Source of the DNA: Paenibacillus sp. AN1007
GTDB taxonomy: Bacteria > Bacillota > Bacilli > Paenibacillales > Paenibacillaceae
DNA length: 64,000 nucleotides
Reading direction: 5' to 3'
NCBI RefSeq assembly: GCF_040702995.1
Contig: NZ_CP159992.1
Span: 5,219,501-5,283,500, forward strand
Both the position numbers and the translations under genes were made by a program. Below the pieces are notes generated by a model. The model did not search any database, had not been told where the DNA came from, and saw only the letters and a list, made by a program, of their open reading frames with translations. Below, piece by piece: positions 17,124 through 26,286 of the stretch. How positions within the stretch are numbered: the first letter of the stretch is position 1; each line of letters opens with the position of its first letter.

Positions 17124-18008
17124 CTAGGCTGCAAACTGGCGTCGGTACTCTACCGGCGTCAGTTTTTTCAGTTTCCGTTGTGGCCGCTTTCGATTATAAA
17201 AACGAATATATTTTTCGATTTTGCTTTGTGCTTCGTTAAGCGTTCGGATATGATAAGGGTAGAGTCCTTCCGTTTTGAGATGCGAGAAGAAACTCTCCAT
17301 CGAGGCATTGTCATAACAATTTCCTCGGCGAGACATGCTGATTCGGGCGCCAACCTTTGGCAGCATGTCGTGGTAAGCATGAGACGTGTACTGGAAACCC
17401 TGGTCGCTGTGAACGACGAGTCCGGTCACGTCTTTTTGCTTCGCAAACGCCTTACTGAATGTGCGGAGCACCAGTTCATTATCGTTGCGTTCGCCTATTT
17501 CGTAGGCCACAATTTCGTTATTAAACAGATCCTTTATAGCTGAAAGATATATCCAGCGCTCTCCCACACGATACTGGGTAATGTCCGTTACCCATTTCTG
17601 ATTCGGTTTTTCTGCACTGAAGTCTCGCTTCAGGCAGTTCTCTGCTACTCGCTGCGCAGGTGCATACGGGCCACTGGAGCGTCGTTTACGACGAATCCTG
17701 GATTGAATACCGAGCATTTGCATCAGGCGGAGCACCTTTTTATGGTTCATCCAAGTCCCCTGATCTTGCCAAAGGAACAACTGGAGTTGTCGATAACCAT
17801 ATTTCCCTTCATATCGTTGATAGGTTTGAAGTACTTGGTTCATCGCCTTTGTATCGCGGTCAAATCGTTTACGTTTTATGTAGGCATAAAATCCACTCCG
17901 TGACACGCCAAATACATCACAAAGTTTCTGGATATCCCCGTATGCCGCTACTTTTTCTATGATCTGAAATCTTTCTTGTTTGCTTCCTCCTTCCAGATGA
18001 CCAAGCAC
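17124..18008 (-). CDS. IS3-family transposase OrfB (DDE integrase domain)
   Basis: The 294-residue downstream frame has an HTH_21-like segment near the start and an rve integrase core. Catalytic residues are Asp in WVTDITQY, Asp in VHSDQGFQY and Glu in NASMESFFSHLK, the last with the standard spacing. It is probably made mainly as an OrfAB fusion by -1 frameshifting at the A AAA AAG heptamer (minus strand, 18014-18008), which joins LLKK of OrfA to VLGHLEGG of OrfB. It overlaps OrfA by 52 nt. Confidence 0.92.
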   Translation of the reverse strand: MLGHLEGGSKQERFQIIEKVAAYGDIQKLCDVFGVSRSGFYAYIKRKRFDRDTKAMNQVLQTYQRYEGKYGYRQLQLFLWQDQGTWMNHKKVLRLMQMLGIQSRIRRKRRSSGPYAPAQRVAENCLKRDFSAEKPNQKWVTDITQYRVGERWIYLSAIKDLFNNEIVAYEIGERNDNELVLRTFSKAFAKQKDVTGLVVHSDQGFQYTSHAYHDMLPKVGARISMSRRGNCYDNASMESFFSHLKTEGLYPYHIRTLNEAQSKIEKYIRFYNRKRPQRKLKKLTPVEYRRQFAA

Positions 18009-18274
18009 TTTTTTAGCAACGCATTCTCCCGTTTCAGTTTTTGGACATAACGGTCTTGGTCCAAGTATTCTTTACGTCGCCCTCGCTGATCCATCAGTCC
18101 AAACTCACCTTGTTCCCGATATTTTCTCATCCAGCGCTTCATTCGTCCTGGGTCATGAATTCCCAGATGCTCATTAATCTTTCGATAAGTCCAGCCCTCA
18201 ACCGTGTGCAGACGAATAGCCTCATTTTTCAACGTCTCCGAATACGTTTTAAACTTTTGTCCCTTAATCGCCAT
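17957..18274 (-). CDS. IS3-family transposase OrfA (helix-turn-helix)
   Basis: A 105-residue DNA-binding upstream frame. Its helix-turn-helix lies in TYSETLKNEAIRLHTVEGWTYRKINEHLGI, followed by a leucine-zipper-like stretch (QKLKRENALLKKCL). I chose the ATG at 18274 because GGGGGTG lies 7 nt before it; the open frame extends a little upstream into the terminal repeat. The A AAA AAG slippery heptamer near its end provides the fusion with OrfB. Confidence 0.9.
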   Translation of the reverse strand: MAIKGQKFKTYSETLKNEAIRLHTVEGWTYRKINEHLGIHDPGRMKRWMRKYREQGEFGLMDQRGRRKEYLDQDRYVQKLKRENALLKKCLVIWKEEANKKDFRS

Positions 18275-18480
18275 AAAAAATACACCCCCTAGAATTTCAT
18301 CGGTTAAACCCAGGGGTTTTTCCAATGTCTATTCTAAGGGGTGCACTTCAACTTGGATGGGGCTCCTTTTTTGATCCTTCTTTGATACCGCTTGTACGTA
18401 GGTTTAATCCATTAGTCAGGTCCAGCACATTTATATGTTAATGCTTTTGTATGATGCTGCTCGCTGGTTTAAGATGTTTC

Positions 18481-20205
18481 TTACAGCGCATCAATGATAT
18501 CTCCAGCCAGCAGGGATGACGGGTCACCGCGCAGCAGAGCTGCTCGTTCGGCTGCCTGTCCATGCAGGTATACGCCGAATGCGGCGGACTGCTCTGCGCT
18601 TAGTCCTTGGGCAAGCAGACCGGCGATGATGCCGGTCAATACGTCCCCTGCACCGCCGGTTGCCATGCCGGCGTGGCCGGTGGTGTTAATGTACGCCTCG
18701 CCGGAAGGCGCTGCGATGACCGTTCGTGCTCCTTTGAGCACAAGGGTCACGCCCTGCTCGCGGGCGTACCGTGCAGCGTGTCCAATTCGGTCACGCTGCA
18801 CCTCGGGGGTCGGCATGCCCAGCAGACGGCCCATCTCGCCTGGGTGCGGCGTAAGGATCGTCGCCGCACTGCGCTGTCCCCAGATGCGCGGCCCGCCCGG
18901 GCCTGCATCTGCCAGCATGTTGAGGGCGTCCGCGTCAATAACAAGCGGACGATCCGTCTGCTGCCACAGACGGCGCAGCCAGTCGGTGTCGTCTTCGAAG
19001 CGGCCAAGGCCAGGGCCGGTCGCAAGCACGTCGCGGCTCTCCGCAAGGCGCAGCACAGCTGCGGCGGTAGCCGCGTTCCATTCGCCGCTGCCGTCATCGG
19101 CTGCAGGGGCAAGCATTAGCTCGGGCACGGTGCCGATGACATGCGGCATCAGCGCCGCGGGCAGCGCCCATGTGGCAAGCCCGCAGCCTGCGCGCAGCGC
19201 GGCTTTGGCCGAGAGCAGGCCTGCGCCGCTCATCGGCATGCTTCCTGCGGCCAGCAGCACATGGCCGTAGGTGCCCTTATGGCCGTCCGGTGCCCGGCGG
19301 CGGCCTGTGTCCACGCGCAGCACAGCCTGCAGCACCTCTTCCGTCAGCAGACGGACCGAGGGGCCATGCTCCGGCGCGAGCCGCGCGGGTATGCCGATGC
19401 CGCGCACGACAATGCGCCCCGCGGCAGAAGCGCCCGGGTACTGTACCAGCCCGCGCTTAAGCAGCGCAAGGCATACGGTCACCCGGGCTTTAACACAGGG
19501 CTCGTACACCTCCCCCGTATCGGCATCCAGCCCGCTTGGCACATCGGCGGACACGACCGGCTTGCCGCTGTCGTTCGCCGCCTGAATTAGCGCCGCGTAC
19601 GCGCCGCGCGGCGCCCCTCGCGAGCCGGTGCCCAGCAGCGCATCCACGATGCCCGTGCACCGGCTGAAGTCCACGGCTTCGCGCCCGTGGACCACGGCAG
19701 GGATGCCGAGCTGTGCGGCGGCATCTCTCTGCACTGCGGCTTCGCCCCGCAGTGCCTCCGGGTCGTCGGCGTAGACCAACGTCACGCCGAGCCTCGCTTC
19801 CACCAGATGGCGCGCCGCAACCAGCCCGTCGCCGCCATTGTTACCCTTGCCGATCAGCATATACCAGTGCTGATCACCGGGATGCAGCATCACCAGCGCC
19901 GGGTCGGCGATGATGTCGCCCCCATAACCCGCGCGATCGCCGGGCCCGGTGTGTGCCCGTTCCGCCCTTTTGGCCGGGCCATGATCAAGCCAGGGGCGAA
20001 TGCCTGAATCGCCCTTACCATTTTCACGTTGAGCTTCATCGTCTGCAAACCGGCCACGACCACACTGGCCCCCCCGGCACAGTTTGATGACTTCCTCGGC
20101 AATCGCTCTGCCTGCATTCTCCATCAAACTGGCTGCAGGAATGCCAAGATGCCGGATCGTATGCTCGTCCACCGCACGCATCTGATCAGCCGTCACGATA
20201 AACAA
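18481..20205 (-). CDS. nnr: Bifunctional NAD(P)HX epimerase / ADP-dependent NAD(P)HX dehydratase
   Basis: A 574-residue two-domain repair enzyme for hydrated NAD(P)H. The N-terminal YjeF_N epimerase half shows MRAVDEHTIRHLGIPAASLMENAGRA, GKGNNGGDGLVAARHL, VDALLGTGSRG and VSADVPSGLDADTG. The C-terminal ribokinase-like dehydratase half shows GTYGHVLLAAGS, ATGPGLG, DADALNML, TPHPGEMGRLL and the NTTGHAGMATGGAGDVLTG motif. Between about residues 45 and 112 there is an Arg/Gly-rich stretch of about 65 residues with no counterpart in the compact enzymes I know. The gene is strongly GC-rich, above its neighbours. Confidence 0.92.
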   Translation of the reverse strand: MFIVTADQMRAVDEHTIRHLGIPAASLMENAGRAIAEEVIKLCRGGQCGRGRFADDEAQRENGKGDSGIRPWLDHGPAKRAERAHTGPGDRAGYGGDIIADPALVMLHPGDQHWYMLIGKGNNGGDGLVAARHLVEARLGVTLVYADDPEALRGEAAVQRDAAAQLGIPAVVHGREAVDFSRCTGIVDALLGTGSRGAPRGAYAALIQAANDSGKPVVSADVPSGLDADTGEVYEPCVKARVTVCLALLKRGLVQYPGASAAGRIVVRGIGIPARLAPEHGPSVRLLTEEVLQAVLRVDTGRRRAPDGHKGTYGHVLLAAGSMPMSGAGLLSAKAALRAGCGLATWALPAALMPHVIGTVPELMLAPAADDGSGEWNAATAAAVLRLAESRDVLATGPGLGRFEDDTDWLRRLWQQTDRPLVIDADALNMLADAGPGGPRIWGQRSAATILTPHPGEMGRLLGMPTPEVQRDRIGHAARYAREQGVTLVLKGARTVIAAPSGEAYINTTGHAGMATGGAGDVLTGIIAGLLAQGLSAEQSAAFGVYLHGQAAERAALLRGDPSSLLAGDIIDAL

Positions 20206-20356
20206 CAGTCATCCCTCCCGATCGACATGCTCATTTTATCTGCATCCGCCATTAACATTCATTAGCTTTCCGTTTCTACGTCCTGCCATTCCATCCGATC
20301 CAAGCGCCATCCTATACGTTCCTACTGCCAAAGGATTTCCCCAAAACGGCGTATGC

Positions 20357-20989
20357 TTAGTATCCCACCGTAAACCGCGCTTGAATAAACTGCGGATCAT
20401 CCAGCTCATCTACTAAAGCCGCAGCAAAATCGCCTACAGATATGCTGCTCTCGCCCAAATCATCTGTAATTACACGGTTCATGCCAATCCGGAATTGACC
20501 TGTTCTCCGCCCTGTAGTGATCGTTGCCGCCGGACTCATATAAGTCCAGTGAATGTTTGATTCCTCAAGAAGTCCATAGGCATCCGCATGGGCCTGCGAC
20601 AGCGGTTTTACTTCTTCGGGGAATCCAGGTGTATTCATAAGCATTTCGCCAGAATCGGTCATCAGACTCCCTGCCCCGCCAACAACAACCAGACGTCCTG
20701 CATTTGCACGGCGCACGCCTTCAATCAGTGACCGAGTCACTTCCAGCAGTTCCTCTTCCTCGCCAAACTTCGGCCCATAAGCACTGACTACCGCTTCTTG
20801 TCCGGCTGCAAAATCAGCGACCTGATCGGGGTTAAGTATATCCCCCTGCTCCACACGCAAGCGCTTATGTACCATCTCCACCTTGGATGGATCACGCACG
20901 ACTGCCGTTACTTCATGACCGCGATCCATCAATTCCCACAAGATGGTTTTCCCAATTTCGCCAGTTGCTCCAAAAATCGCTACTTTCAT
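20357..20989 (-). CDS. NAD(P)-binding oxidoreductase, NmrA/YwnB-like
   Basis: A 210-residue Rossmann-fold protein of the atypical SDR type, related to YwnB and flavin reductase-like proteins. The cofactor motif is GATGEIG at the N-terminus, followed by VTAVVRDPSKV, QGDILNPDQV and VVVGGAGSL. No catalytic YxxxK is evident, as is common in this subgroup; the substrate is unknown. I prefer the ATG at 20989 over 20995 because AGAGGG is then 7 nt away instead of 1 nt. Confidence 0.82.
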   Translation of the reverse strand: MKVAIFGATGEIGKTILWELMDRGHEVTAVVRDPSKVEMVHKRLRVEQGDILNPDQVADFAAGQEAVVSAYGPKFGEEEELLEVTRSLIEGVRRANAGRLVVVGGAGSLMTDSGEMLMNTPGFPEEVKPLSQAHADAYGLLEESNIHWTYMSPAATITTGRRTGQFRIGMNRVITDDLGESSISVGDFAAALVDELDDPQFIQARFTVGY

Positions 20990-21195
20990 ATCCATTCCCT
21001 CTTTTCTGTCGATGTCGTCTCATCAATATCGTTATTGTAATGCGATTTCCTTTTGTTATATACCTTAAACGGCTCACGTCATCTTAAACCGGAAATGAGC
21101 ACTTGTAAACTCGAATCAACATCCCTGTTTTATACAGGGCGCCAAGTTCATCATGCCAAAAAACCTTTGGTTGTCCAAAGGTTAACGGTCTATTT

Positions 21196-21618
21196 TTACA
21201 CATCCTGCTCCCCCTGCCTCCACCACATTCCCTCTGACTTCGGACTTGTATATTCAAAGCCAAATTGAGCGTATAAGCGATCAGCAGGAACATCAGCCAG
21301 CAGACTGACGAGTCCTCGCGCAGGTACGGCTTCGCGTAAATAGTTCATAATCTCGATCATAATCACTTTCCCGTAGCCCTTCCCCTGCAGATCGGGATGG
21401 ACCGCAATATCGACCACCTGAAAAAAACAGCCGCCGTCCCCGATGACACGCCCCATACCAATCAGGACATCGTCCTCTCGTAAACATACTGCAAATAAAC
21501 TCCGCGGCAGTCCAATCTCGGCTCCTTCCCGGCTCATCGGGCTAAGCCCGGCAATCTGCCGCAGCGTCAAATATTCCACCGCAGCTGGCGGTGCATGTTC
21601 AATTTTCACCTCATCCAT
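21196..21618 (-). CDS. GNAT family N-acetyltransferase
   Basis: A 140-residue acetyltransferase with the acetyl-CoA-binding motif A in VVDIAVHPDLQGKGYGKVIM and motif B around LYAQFGFEYTSP. The substrate cannot be predicted. An AGGGAG site lies upstream of the ATG. It lies in the same orientation as the oxidoreductase and acetyltransferase genes around it but with gaps, so a shared transcript is uncertain. Confidence 0.85.
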   Translation of the reverse strand: MDEVKIEHAPPAAVEYLTLRQIAGLSPMSREGAEIGLPRSLFAVCLREDDVLIGMGRVIGDGGCFFQVVDIAVHPDLQGKGYGKVIMIEIMNYLREAVPARGLVSLLADVPADRLYAQFGFEYTSPKSEGMWWRQGEQDV

Positions 21619-21666
21619 CCACTGTTCTCCCTTCTGATTTTAATGAACTGCCATTTAATGCTTCAT

Positions 21667-22260
21667 CTAAATGCGTGGATATTTATGCTGATCTTCCTCT
21701 GTAATCTCCCTGATGACCCTGCATGGATTCCCGGCAGCAATAACGCCGGCAGGAATAGGTTTGGTAACGACACTCCCCGCACCAATAACGACATTGTCTC
21801 CAATCGTGACGCCGGGCAGGACGGTTACTCCTCCCCCAATCCACACATTATTTCCTACTGAGATCGGTAAGGCAATCTCCAAGCCTTGGTTTCGCTGTTC
21901 AGCATCGAGTGGATGTTCAGGTGTATAGAACCCGCAATTAGGACCAATGAATACGTGATCTCCAAAACGGATTCTACCCGCATCAAGCATAACGGTATTA
22001 TGATTGCAATAAAAATGTTCTCCGATCTCAATGTTATATCCCTGATCGCAATAAAACGGCTGCTCGATCAGAAATTTCTCTCCTGTTTTTGCAAAAAGCT
22101 TCCGGATAAGAGCCTCTCTTTCCGCTAGATTGCTTGGCCGAATTTGGTTATAGTCATAGCACATTTCCTTAGCAAAAGTGCGTTCTTTAACTAACTGTTC
22201 ATCATTGTTATTATCGTAAAGCAGACCCTTCTGGGCTTTTTCCTTCTCCGTCCATTTCAC
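21667..22260 (-). CDS. Sugar O-acetyltransferase (maltose/galactoside acetyltransferase type)
   Basis: A 197-residue left-handed beta-helix acetyltransferase. The N-terminal Mac domain (EKEKAQKGLLYDNNNDEQL) precedes hexapeptide repeats (IEIGEHFYCNHN, IRFGDHVFIGPNC, ISVGNNVWIGGGVTVLPGVTIGDNVVIGAGSVVTKPIPAG). The family transfers acetyl from acetyl-CoA to a sugar hydroxyl, perhaps for detoxification. I chose the GTG at 22260: GGAGG lies 8 nt upstream and homologues begin with a similar WTEKEK segment. Confidence 0.88.
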   Translation of the reverse strand: MKWTEKEKAQKGLLYDNNNDEQLVKERTFAKEMCYDYNQIRPSNLAEREALIRKLFAKTGEKFLIEQPFYCDQGYNIEIGEHFYCNHNTVMLDAGRIRFGDHVFIGPNCGFYTPEHPLDAEQRNQGLEIALPISVGNNVWIGGGVTVLPGVTIGDNVVIGAGSVVTKPIPAGVIAAGNPCRVIREITEEDQHKYPRI

Positions 22261-22542
22261 ACTGATTTCCTCCAACACATGATTTCTCTTCGCACAGGTG
22301 TATCCTAACAGAAATCCGTGAATTCTCCAATTGTGAATGAAGGGTATCACATGCCTCACAGTCCATTCGCCTCGCTCAACCAGCAGGTGAATGGGCCTCC
22401 TGTATTTCGTATAAATACCCTAAGATATCCTCTAAATCAACGCTCCATCTGCTTGAATTCATCGACTTCCTGTGTAATAGTGAGAGAAAGCTTGCGTGAA
22501 CCGTGTTTCAATACGTTAAGTTGGTGCAGAGGAGGAAAAATT

Positions 22543-23460
22543 GTGTTTCAACATTGGTTCGATATCCTGCCCTCATATCCTGGCGCTGAAGCGGCGCTGC
22601 TCGGGGTGATCGCCCTGCTTCTGGTAACATACCTGTGGTCGGCCACAGAAATTCGCCGCAGCCGGGAAAGACGAATACAAAGGGTACGAGATACATTATA
22701 CATAAGCACAAAACTTTTGGGACAACTTACCATTTGGGAACAGCGAAAATATGAAGTATCTGAACACGAGCACCATGAGCTGCTGAAGGCAATGCTGACC
22801 TGCAGGACGGCCTCATGCCTCTCCCCGCAGCTGCATGACCAGATTCGTGAATGCGTTAAAGACCACGATACGGCCAGACTTGCACTTATGCATAAAGCGC
22901 TGGAACGAGAGTGCACCGCACTTTCGGAAGAACTCATCCGGAATGCCCATTCCGTGCACTGGGGCAGGTCCATCTGGACAATTATCCGCCCGGCTGCTGA
23001 ACCTGCCGCACTTGCAGCCACTGCACTTTTATTCGGAAGTTTCTACAACAAACTCCTGAGAGAAGGCATCATGCTGGACTCATGGGAAGGAATTCTACCA
23101 TGGATACAGTGCGCTTCCCTCATGCTGACCATCGTTTACGGTTATCTGCTGTGGGCCAGTCCCAAACGGGGGACAGCCGGCACCTTACTGAGATGGCTCT
23201 CGCTGCTGATTGCGCTGTGCGCGCTGCTTCACCTGATCGGACTTGCGGCAGCGCCTTACGCTCTTGCACTGCAGCTGATTCTTTTTGCCTCAGGATTCAG
23301 ATTGACCGGATCACGTTCCCGCAGTGAGCGTCCCTATGCCGGGCATACCGACAGCGGAGAAGCCGGCAGCAGTGACATCGCGTCAATCTCTGAATCCGTG
23401 GAGGAGGAGATGAATGATACAGATGCCTCCCGAAAATTCATATCCAGTTCAGACAAGTGA
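22543..23460 (+). CDS. Membrane protein of unknown function
   Basis: I do not recognise this 305-residue protein. It has an N-terminal membrane segment (ALLGVIALLLVTYLWS), a charged cytoplasmic-like region of about 120 residues rich in Arg, Glu and His, then three or four further membrane segments (AALAATALLFGSF, CASLMLTIVYGYLL, LLIALCALLHLIGLAAAPYALALQLILFASG) and an acidic Ser/Glu-rich tail. I chose the GTG at 22543 because AGAGGAGG lies 7 nt upstream; a longer upstream frame has no such site. It stands alone, divergent from the acetyltransferase. Confidence 0.7.
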   Translation: MFQHWFDILPSYPGAEAALLGVIALLLVTYLWSATEIRRSRERRIQRVRDTLYISTKLLGQLTIWEQRKYEVSEHEHHELLKAMLTCRTASCLSPQLHDQIRECVKDHDTARLALMHKALERECTALSEELIRNAHSVHWGRSIWTIIRPAAEPAALAATALLFGSFYNKLLREGIMLDSWEGILPWIQCASLMLTIVYGYLLWASPKRGTAGTLLRWLSLLIALCALLHLIGLAAAPYALALQLILFASGFRLTGSRSRSERPYAGHTDSGEAGSSDIASISESVEEEMNDTDASRKFISSSDK

Positions 23461-23819
23461 AACATTCCAATTCAGAGAATTGAACAACTCGTCTCTAGTG
23501 ATTATATTTGTCTTATAATCCTGCTTTCTGAACAGGTAAAATGGTTAGTGCACAAAAAGGGCTGTTCTCCAAGTCACTTCCGTGATTTGAAGAGCAGCCT
23601 TTCATCATTTATTTATATTGTTTAGCTGCAGGTTGTGTTTGCAGCACTTTTTACGTTTTCCACGTTTGCAGCGTTTGTTACGTTTTTTTTTGCATCTACG
23701 ACCCTTCTCAGCTTATCATCCTAATTGCACTATGAAGTAAATGACGTATTTCGTAAATTCGCTCCAAACAACGTTTCAGATTTCATGTCAATACATCATG
23801 ATCATACGTTTAGGCTTCT
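23461..23819. other. Intergenic with a hairpin and an ACGTTT-rich tract
   Basis: AAAAAGGGCTGTTCTCCAAG (from about 23554) pairs imperfectly with GATTTGAAGAGCAGCCTTT (to about 23602), probably the terminator of the upstream gene. The stretch 23648-23695 is rich in ACGTTT-like steps (TTTTTACG, CCACGTTTG, AGCGTTTG, TTACGTTTT). No gene is seen. Confidence 0.5.
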
Positions 23820-24059
23820 CTATCCTTTGGCACTCGCATTTGATCCACGAACGGAACGGGATGAGGTACTTCGAGAGGTACTGCCGGATTTGGAGGCGCT
23901 GCCTGAGGACGTATTTTCAAAACGCCTGCGCTCCGTTCGCTCCATCTGCACAATCTGACCCTCATGTACTACGATGTGCAGTGAACCAAACTCCATGTCA
24001 TTCAGCTGTCCGGCAATTCGGTCCAACCATACCTCATCCACTTTTAACGGCTTAGCCAT
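23820..24059 (-). CDS. YezD family protein (DUF2292)
   Basis: A 79-residue protein. The first 48 residues match the YezD/DUF2292 family (KPLKVDEVWLDRIAGQLNDM, FGSLHIVVHEGQIVQMERTERRRF). The remainder is a Ser/Arg/Gly low-complexity tail unlike the family core. AGGAGG lies 7 nt before the ATG. The family is small and of unknown function but is often found beside sulfur-assimilation genes, consistent with its place as the last gene after cysW. Confidence 0.8.
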   Translation of the reverse strand: MAKPLKVDEVWLDRIAGQLNDMEFGSLHIVVHEGQIVQMERTERRRFENTSSGSASKSGSTSRSTSSRSVRGSNASAKG

Positions 24060-24255
24060 AGAGCCGCCTCCTCTTCTCGGGCTTCCACCCGTTATAATCC
24101 TGTTAACATCTGTATTCCAAAAGATTATAATTCATTCTTATCCAACCTATATACTTGGTTTATACAATATCAGGGCTTCCAGCGGCTGTCAATTGATATT
24201 TTGATCCCATACAGCAGCTTCCTTTTCCAGCTCTTTTCTTACGCTTTCAGTACAA

Positions 24256-25134
24256 CTACCCCTTATCTGACACGGCTTTATGCCCAAGCCAGCTTTTGAG
24301 CAGCAGCGTAGCCAAGGCCAGGATTAACAATAGCGAGGCCACAGCAAAGGAAGCTGAAAATTGATATTCGTTATACAGAATTTCAACGTGCAGCGGCAGG
24401 GTGTTCGTTTCTCCGCGAATGTGTCCAGACACTACAGATACAGCTCCGAATTCACCCATGGCACGCGCGTTACACAAGATGATGCCGTACAGAAGTCCCC
24501 ATTTAATGTTGGGTAACGTCACGCTCCAGAAGATGCGCCACCCGGAGGCGCCAAGCGTCACAGCCGCTTCTTCTTCCCGAGTTCCTTGATCCTCCATGAG
24601 CGGAATCAGTTCTCTCGCCACGAAAGGAAAGGTAATAAACAATGTCGCAATCACAATGCCCGGCAGCGCAAAAATAATTTTGATATCATGCTCGGCCAGC
24701 CATGGGCCAAACCATCCGTTTGAGCCAAACACCAGAACAAAGATCAAACCGCCAACGACAGGCGAGATGGAAAAGGGAAGATCAATCAGGGTAATCAGCA
24801 GTCCTTTCCCTTTGAACTGGAATTTGGTGATGACCCAGGCTGCCGCCACGCCAAAAATCGTATTTAGCGGAACGGTGATTGCGGCAACCAGTAGAGTCAG
24901 CTTCAGTGCAGACAAGGCATCCGGTTCCGTCAGCGCAGCCATGTAGACACCCCAGCCTTGCTTCAGCGCTTCCATGAGCACGATCACCAGCGGCAGGATC
25001 AGCAGCCAGATCAGGACGAGACTCGCAAGTCCGATCAGCAGCCATTTTACCCAAGCTGCCTCTGTTGTCGCGCAATTTGTACTGCGTCCGGTTTTTACAG
25101 GCGGAACAGGACCAAGGGGTACAGAACTCGCCAT
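24256..25134 (-). CDS. cysW: Sulfate ABC transporter permease CysW
   Basis: A 292-residue integral membrane permease with about six transmembrane segments and the inner-membrane permease loop EEEAAVTLGASGWRIFWSVTLPNI that contacts the ATPase. It works with CysT, the sulfate-binding lipoprotein and a CysA-type ATPase, which is not encoded in this window. I chose the ATG at 25134 because AAGGAGGT lies just upstream; the open frame extends further but lacks a site. The gene starts about 145 nt after cysT. Confidence 0.9.
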   Translation of the reverse strand: MASSVPLGPVPPVKTGRSTNCATTEAAWVKWLLIGLASLVLIWLLILPLVIVLMEALKQGWGVYMAALTEPDALSALKLTLLVAAITVPLNTIFGVAAAWVITKFQFKGKGLLITLIDLPFSISPVVGGLIFVLVFGSNGWFGPWLAEHDIKIIFALPGIVIATLFITFPFVARELIPLMEDQGTREEEAAVTLGASGWRIFWSVTLPNIKWGLLYGIILCNARAMGEFGAVSVVSGHIRGETNTLPLHVEILYNEYQFSASFAVASLLLILALATLLLKSWLGHKAVSDKG

Positions 25135-25279
25135 AAATACACCTCCTTCGGTTTGGGTGAGCGTGACGCAGCGCGGCTGTGTATTCCCGTCCGGGCCGCC
25201 ACGAATGGGCAGGCCGCACGGACAGAATGCGAGGTTATTCGAGCTTCCTCTCCTCACCTCCTCTGATGCTGCTGCGATA

Positions 25280-26119
25280 TCACGCTCTCCCTGCCTTACG
25301 ACTCCAGCGCTGCAGGGAGTTGATGATGAGCAGCAGGATAAACGATATCAATAAGAGCAGCAGGGCTGTGGCTGCAGCTCCTGCATAATCAAACTGCTCC
25401 AGCTTTGCCATGATGAGCAGCGGCGCGATTTCCGTTTTCATCGGCATATTGCCTGAAATAAATACAACTGAACCGTACTCACCAATGCCCCTGGCAAAAG
25501 CCAGTGCAAACCCTGTCAGCAGCGGGGGGATCAAATCCGGCAGCAAAATAGTGCGGAAAATTCGCCATCGCCCTGCTCCCAGCGTTGCCGCAGCCTCTTC
25601 CACTTCTGCCTCAAGCTCCTCCAGCACTGGCTGCACGGTACGTACGACAAACGGAATACCGATAAACATGAGCGCAAGTGTAATTCCGGCCTGAGAGTAT
25701 GCCAGCTTGATGCCCAAAGGCTCTACGAACTGTCCAATCCAACCGTTTCCGGCATAGATTGCCGTAAGAGCCACTCCGGCTACTGCCGTGGGCAGCGCAA
25801 ACGGCAGATCAATGACCGCATCGAATATTCGTTTACCGGGAAATGAATACCGGACCAGCACCCAAGCCAGGAGCAGGCCCAGGAACAGATCAATTAAAGC
25901 CGCTGCTCCGGCTGTCAGGAAGCTGACCCGAAACGAAGCCAGCACTCTTGGATTGGTGGCTACTTCCACCATCGCTGCCCAAGTCAATCCTGTGGAGTTG
26001 AATATCAGTGCCGTCAGTGGAATCAGCACGACCAGACTCAGATACAATACGCTGTAACCCATCGTTAATCCGAATCCTGGCAGTGTTCGCCTTCCCCGGA
26101 TTGCGATCCCCTTGCTCAT
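25280..26119 (-). CDS. cysT: Sulfate ABC transporter permease CysT
   Basis: A 279-residue membrane permease, partner of CysW, with the EAA loop EVEEAAATLGAGRWRIFRTILLPDL and the DLPFALPTAVAGVAL segment typical of sulfate and molybdate permeases. It lies about 170 nt after the binding-protein gene in the same operon. The gap between the two shows no strong hairpin. Confidence 0.92.
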   Translation of the reverse strand: MSKGIAIRGRRTLPGFGLTMGYSVLYLSLVVLIPLTALIFNSTGLTWAAMVEVATNPRVLASFRVSFLTAGAAALIDLFLGLLLAWVLVRYSFPGKRIFDAVIDLPFALPTAVAGVALTAIYAGNGWIGQFVEPLGIKLAYSQAGITLALMFIGIPFVVRTVQPVLEELEAEVEEAAATLGAGRWRIFRTILLPDLIPPLLTGFALAFARGIGEYGSVVFISGNMPMKTEIAPLLIMAKLEQFDYAGAAATALLLLLISFILLLIINSLQRWSRKAGRA

Positions 26120-26286
26120 GCCTATTCACCCTCTCCGCCGTCAGCCGGTAGGGCTGGTTGGCTGCGTACAGTGCAATATGTGCTCTTGTAGTGTTTCTTT
26201 TGTTGTGTTTCTTTTGCTCTCTTTTGGTTCTGCTGCACTTTCGTTGTTCTCCCAGTTCGACTCCTCGGTTCCGAGAAGAGGTGTTC

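Larger units (their letters stand above)
17081..18356 (-). mobile_element. IS3-family insertion sequence (IS150-like)
   Basis: The two-frame transposase layout, DDE motif and end sequences identify an IS3-family element. The ends carry imperfect inverted repeats: TCAAGACCCCATTTAGTAGACA from 17089 inward, and AAGTGCACCCCTTAGAATAG (continuing ACA) from 18348 inward on the other strand. CAACTTGG occurs at both borders in direct orientation (17081-17088, 18349-18356); this is long for an IS3 target duplication, so exact ends are uncertain. Outside these borders AAAAAGGAGCCC (17065-17076) and GGGCTCCTTTTT (18360-18371) are perfect complements. Both reading frames look intact. Confidence 0.85.

Noticed and set aside
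18494..19270. 258-codon plus-strand frame within nnr
   Set aside because: Antisense shadow in a GC-rich gene; the minus-strand protein has clear conserved motifs throughout.
23725..23958. Plus-strand 77-codon frame overlapping yezD
   Set aside because: Antisense to the yezD tail and without a good ribosome binding site; the YezD core match decides the strand.
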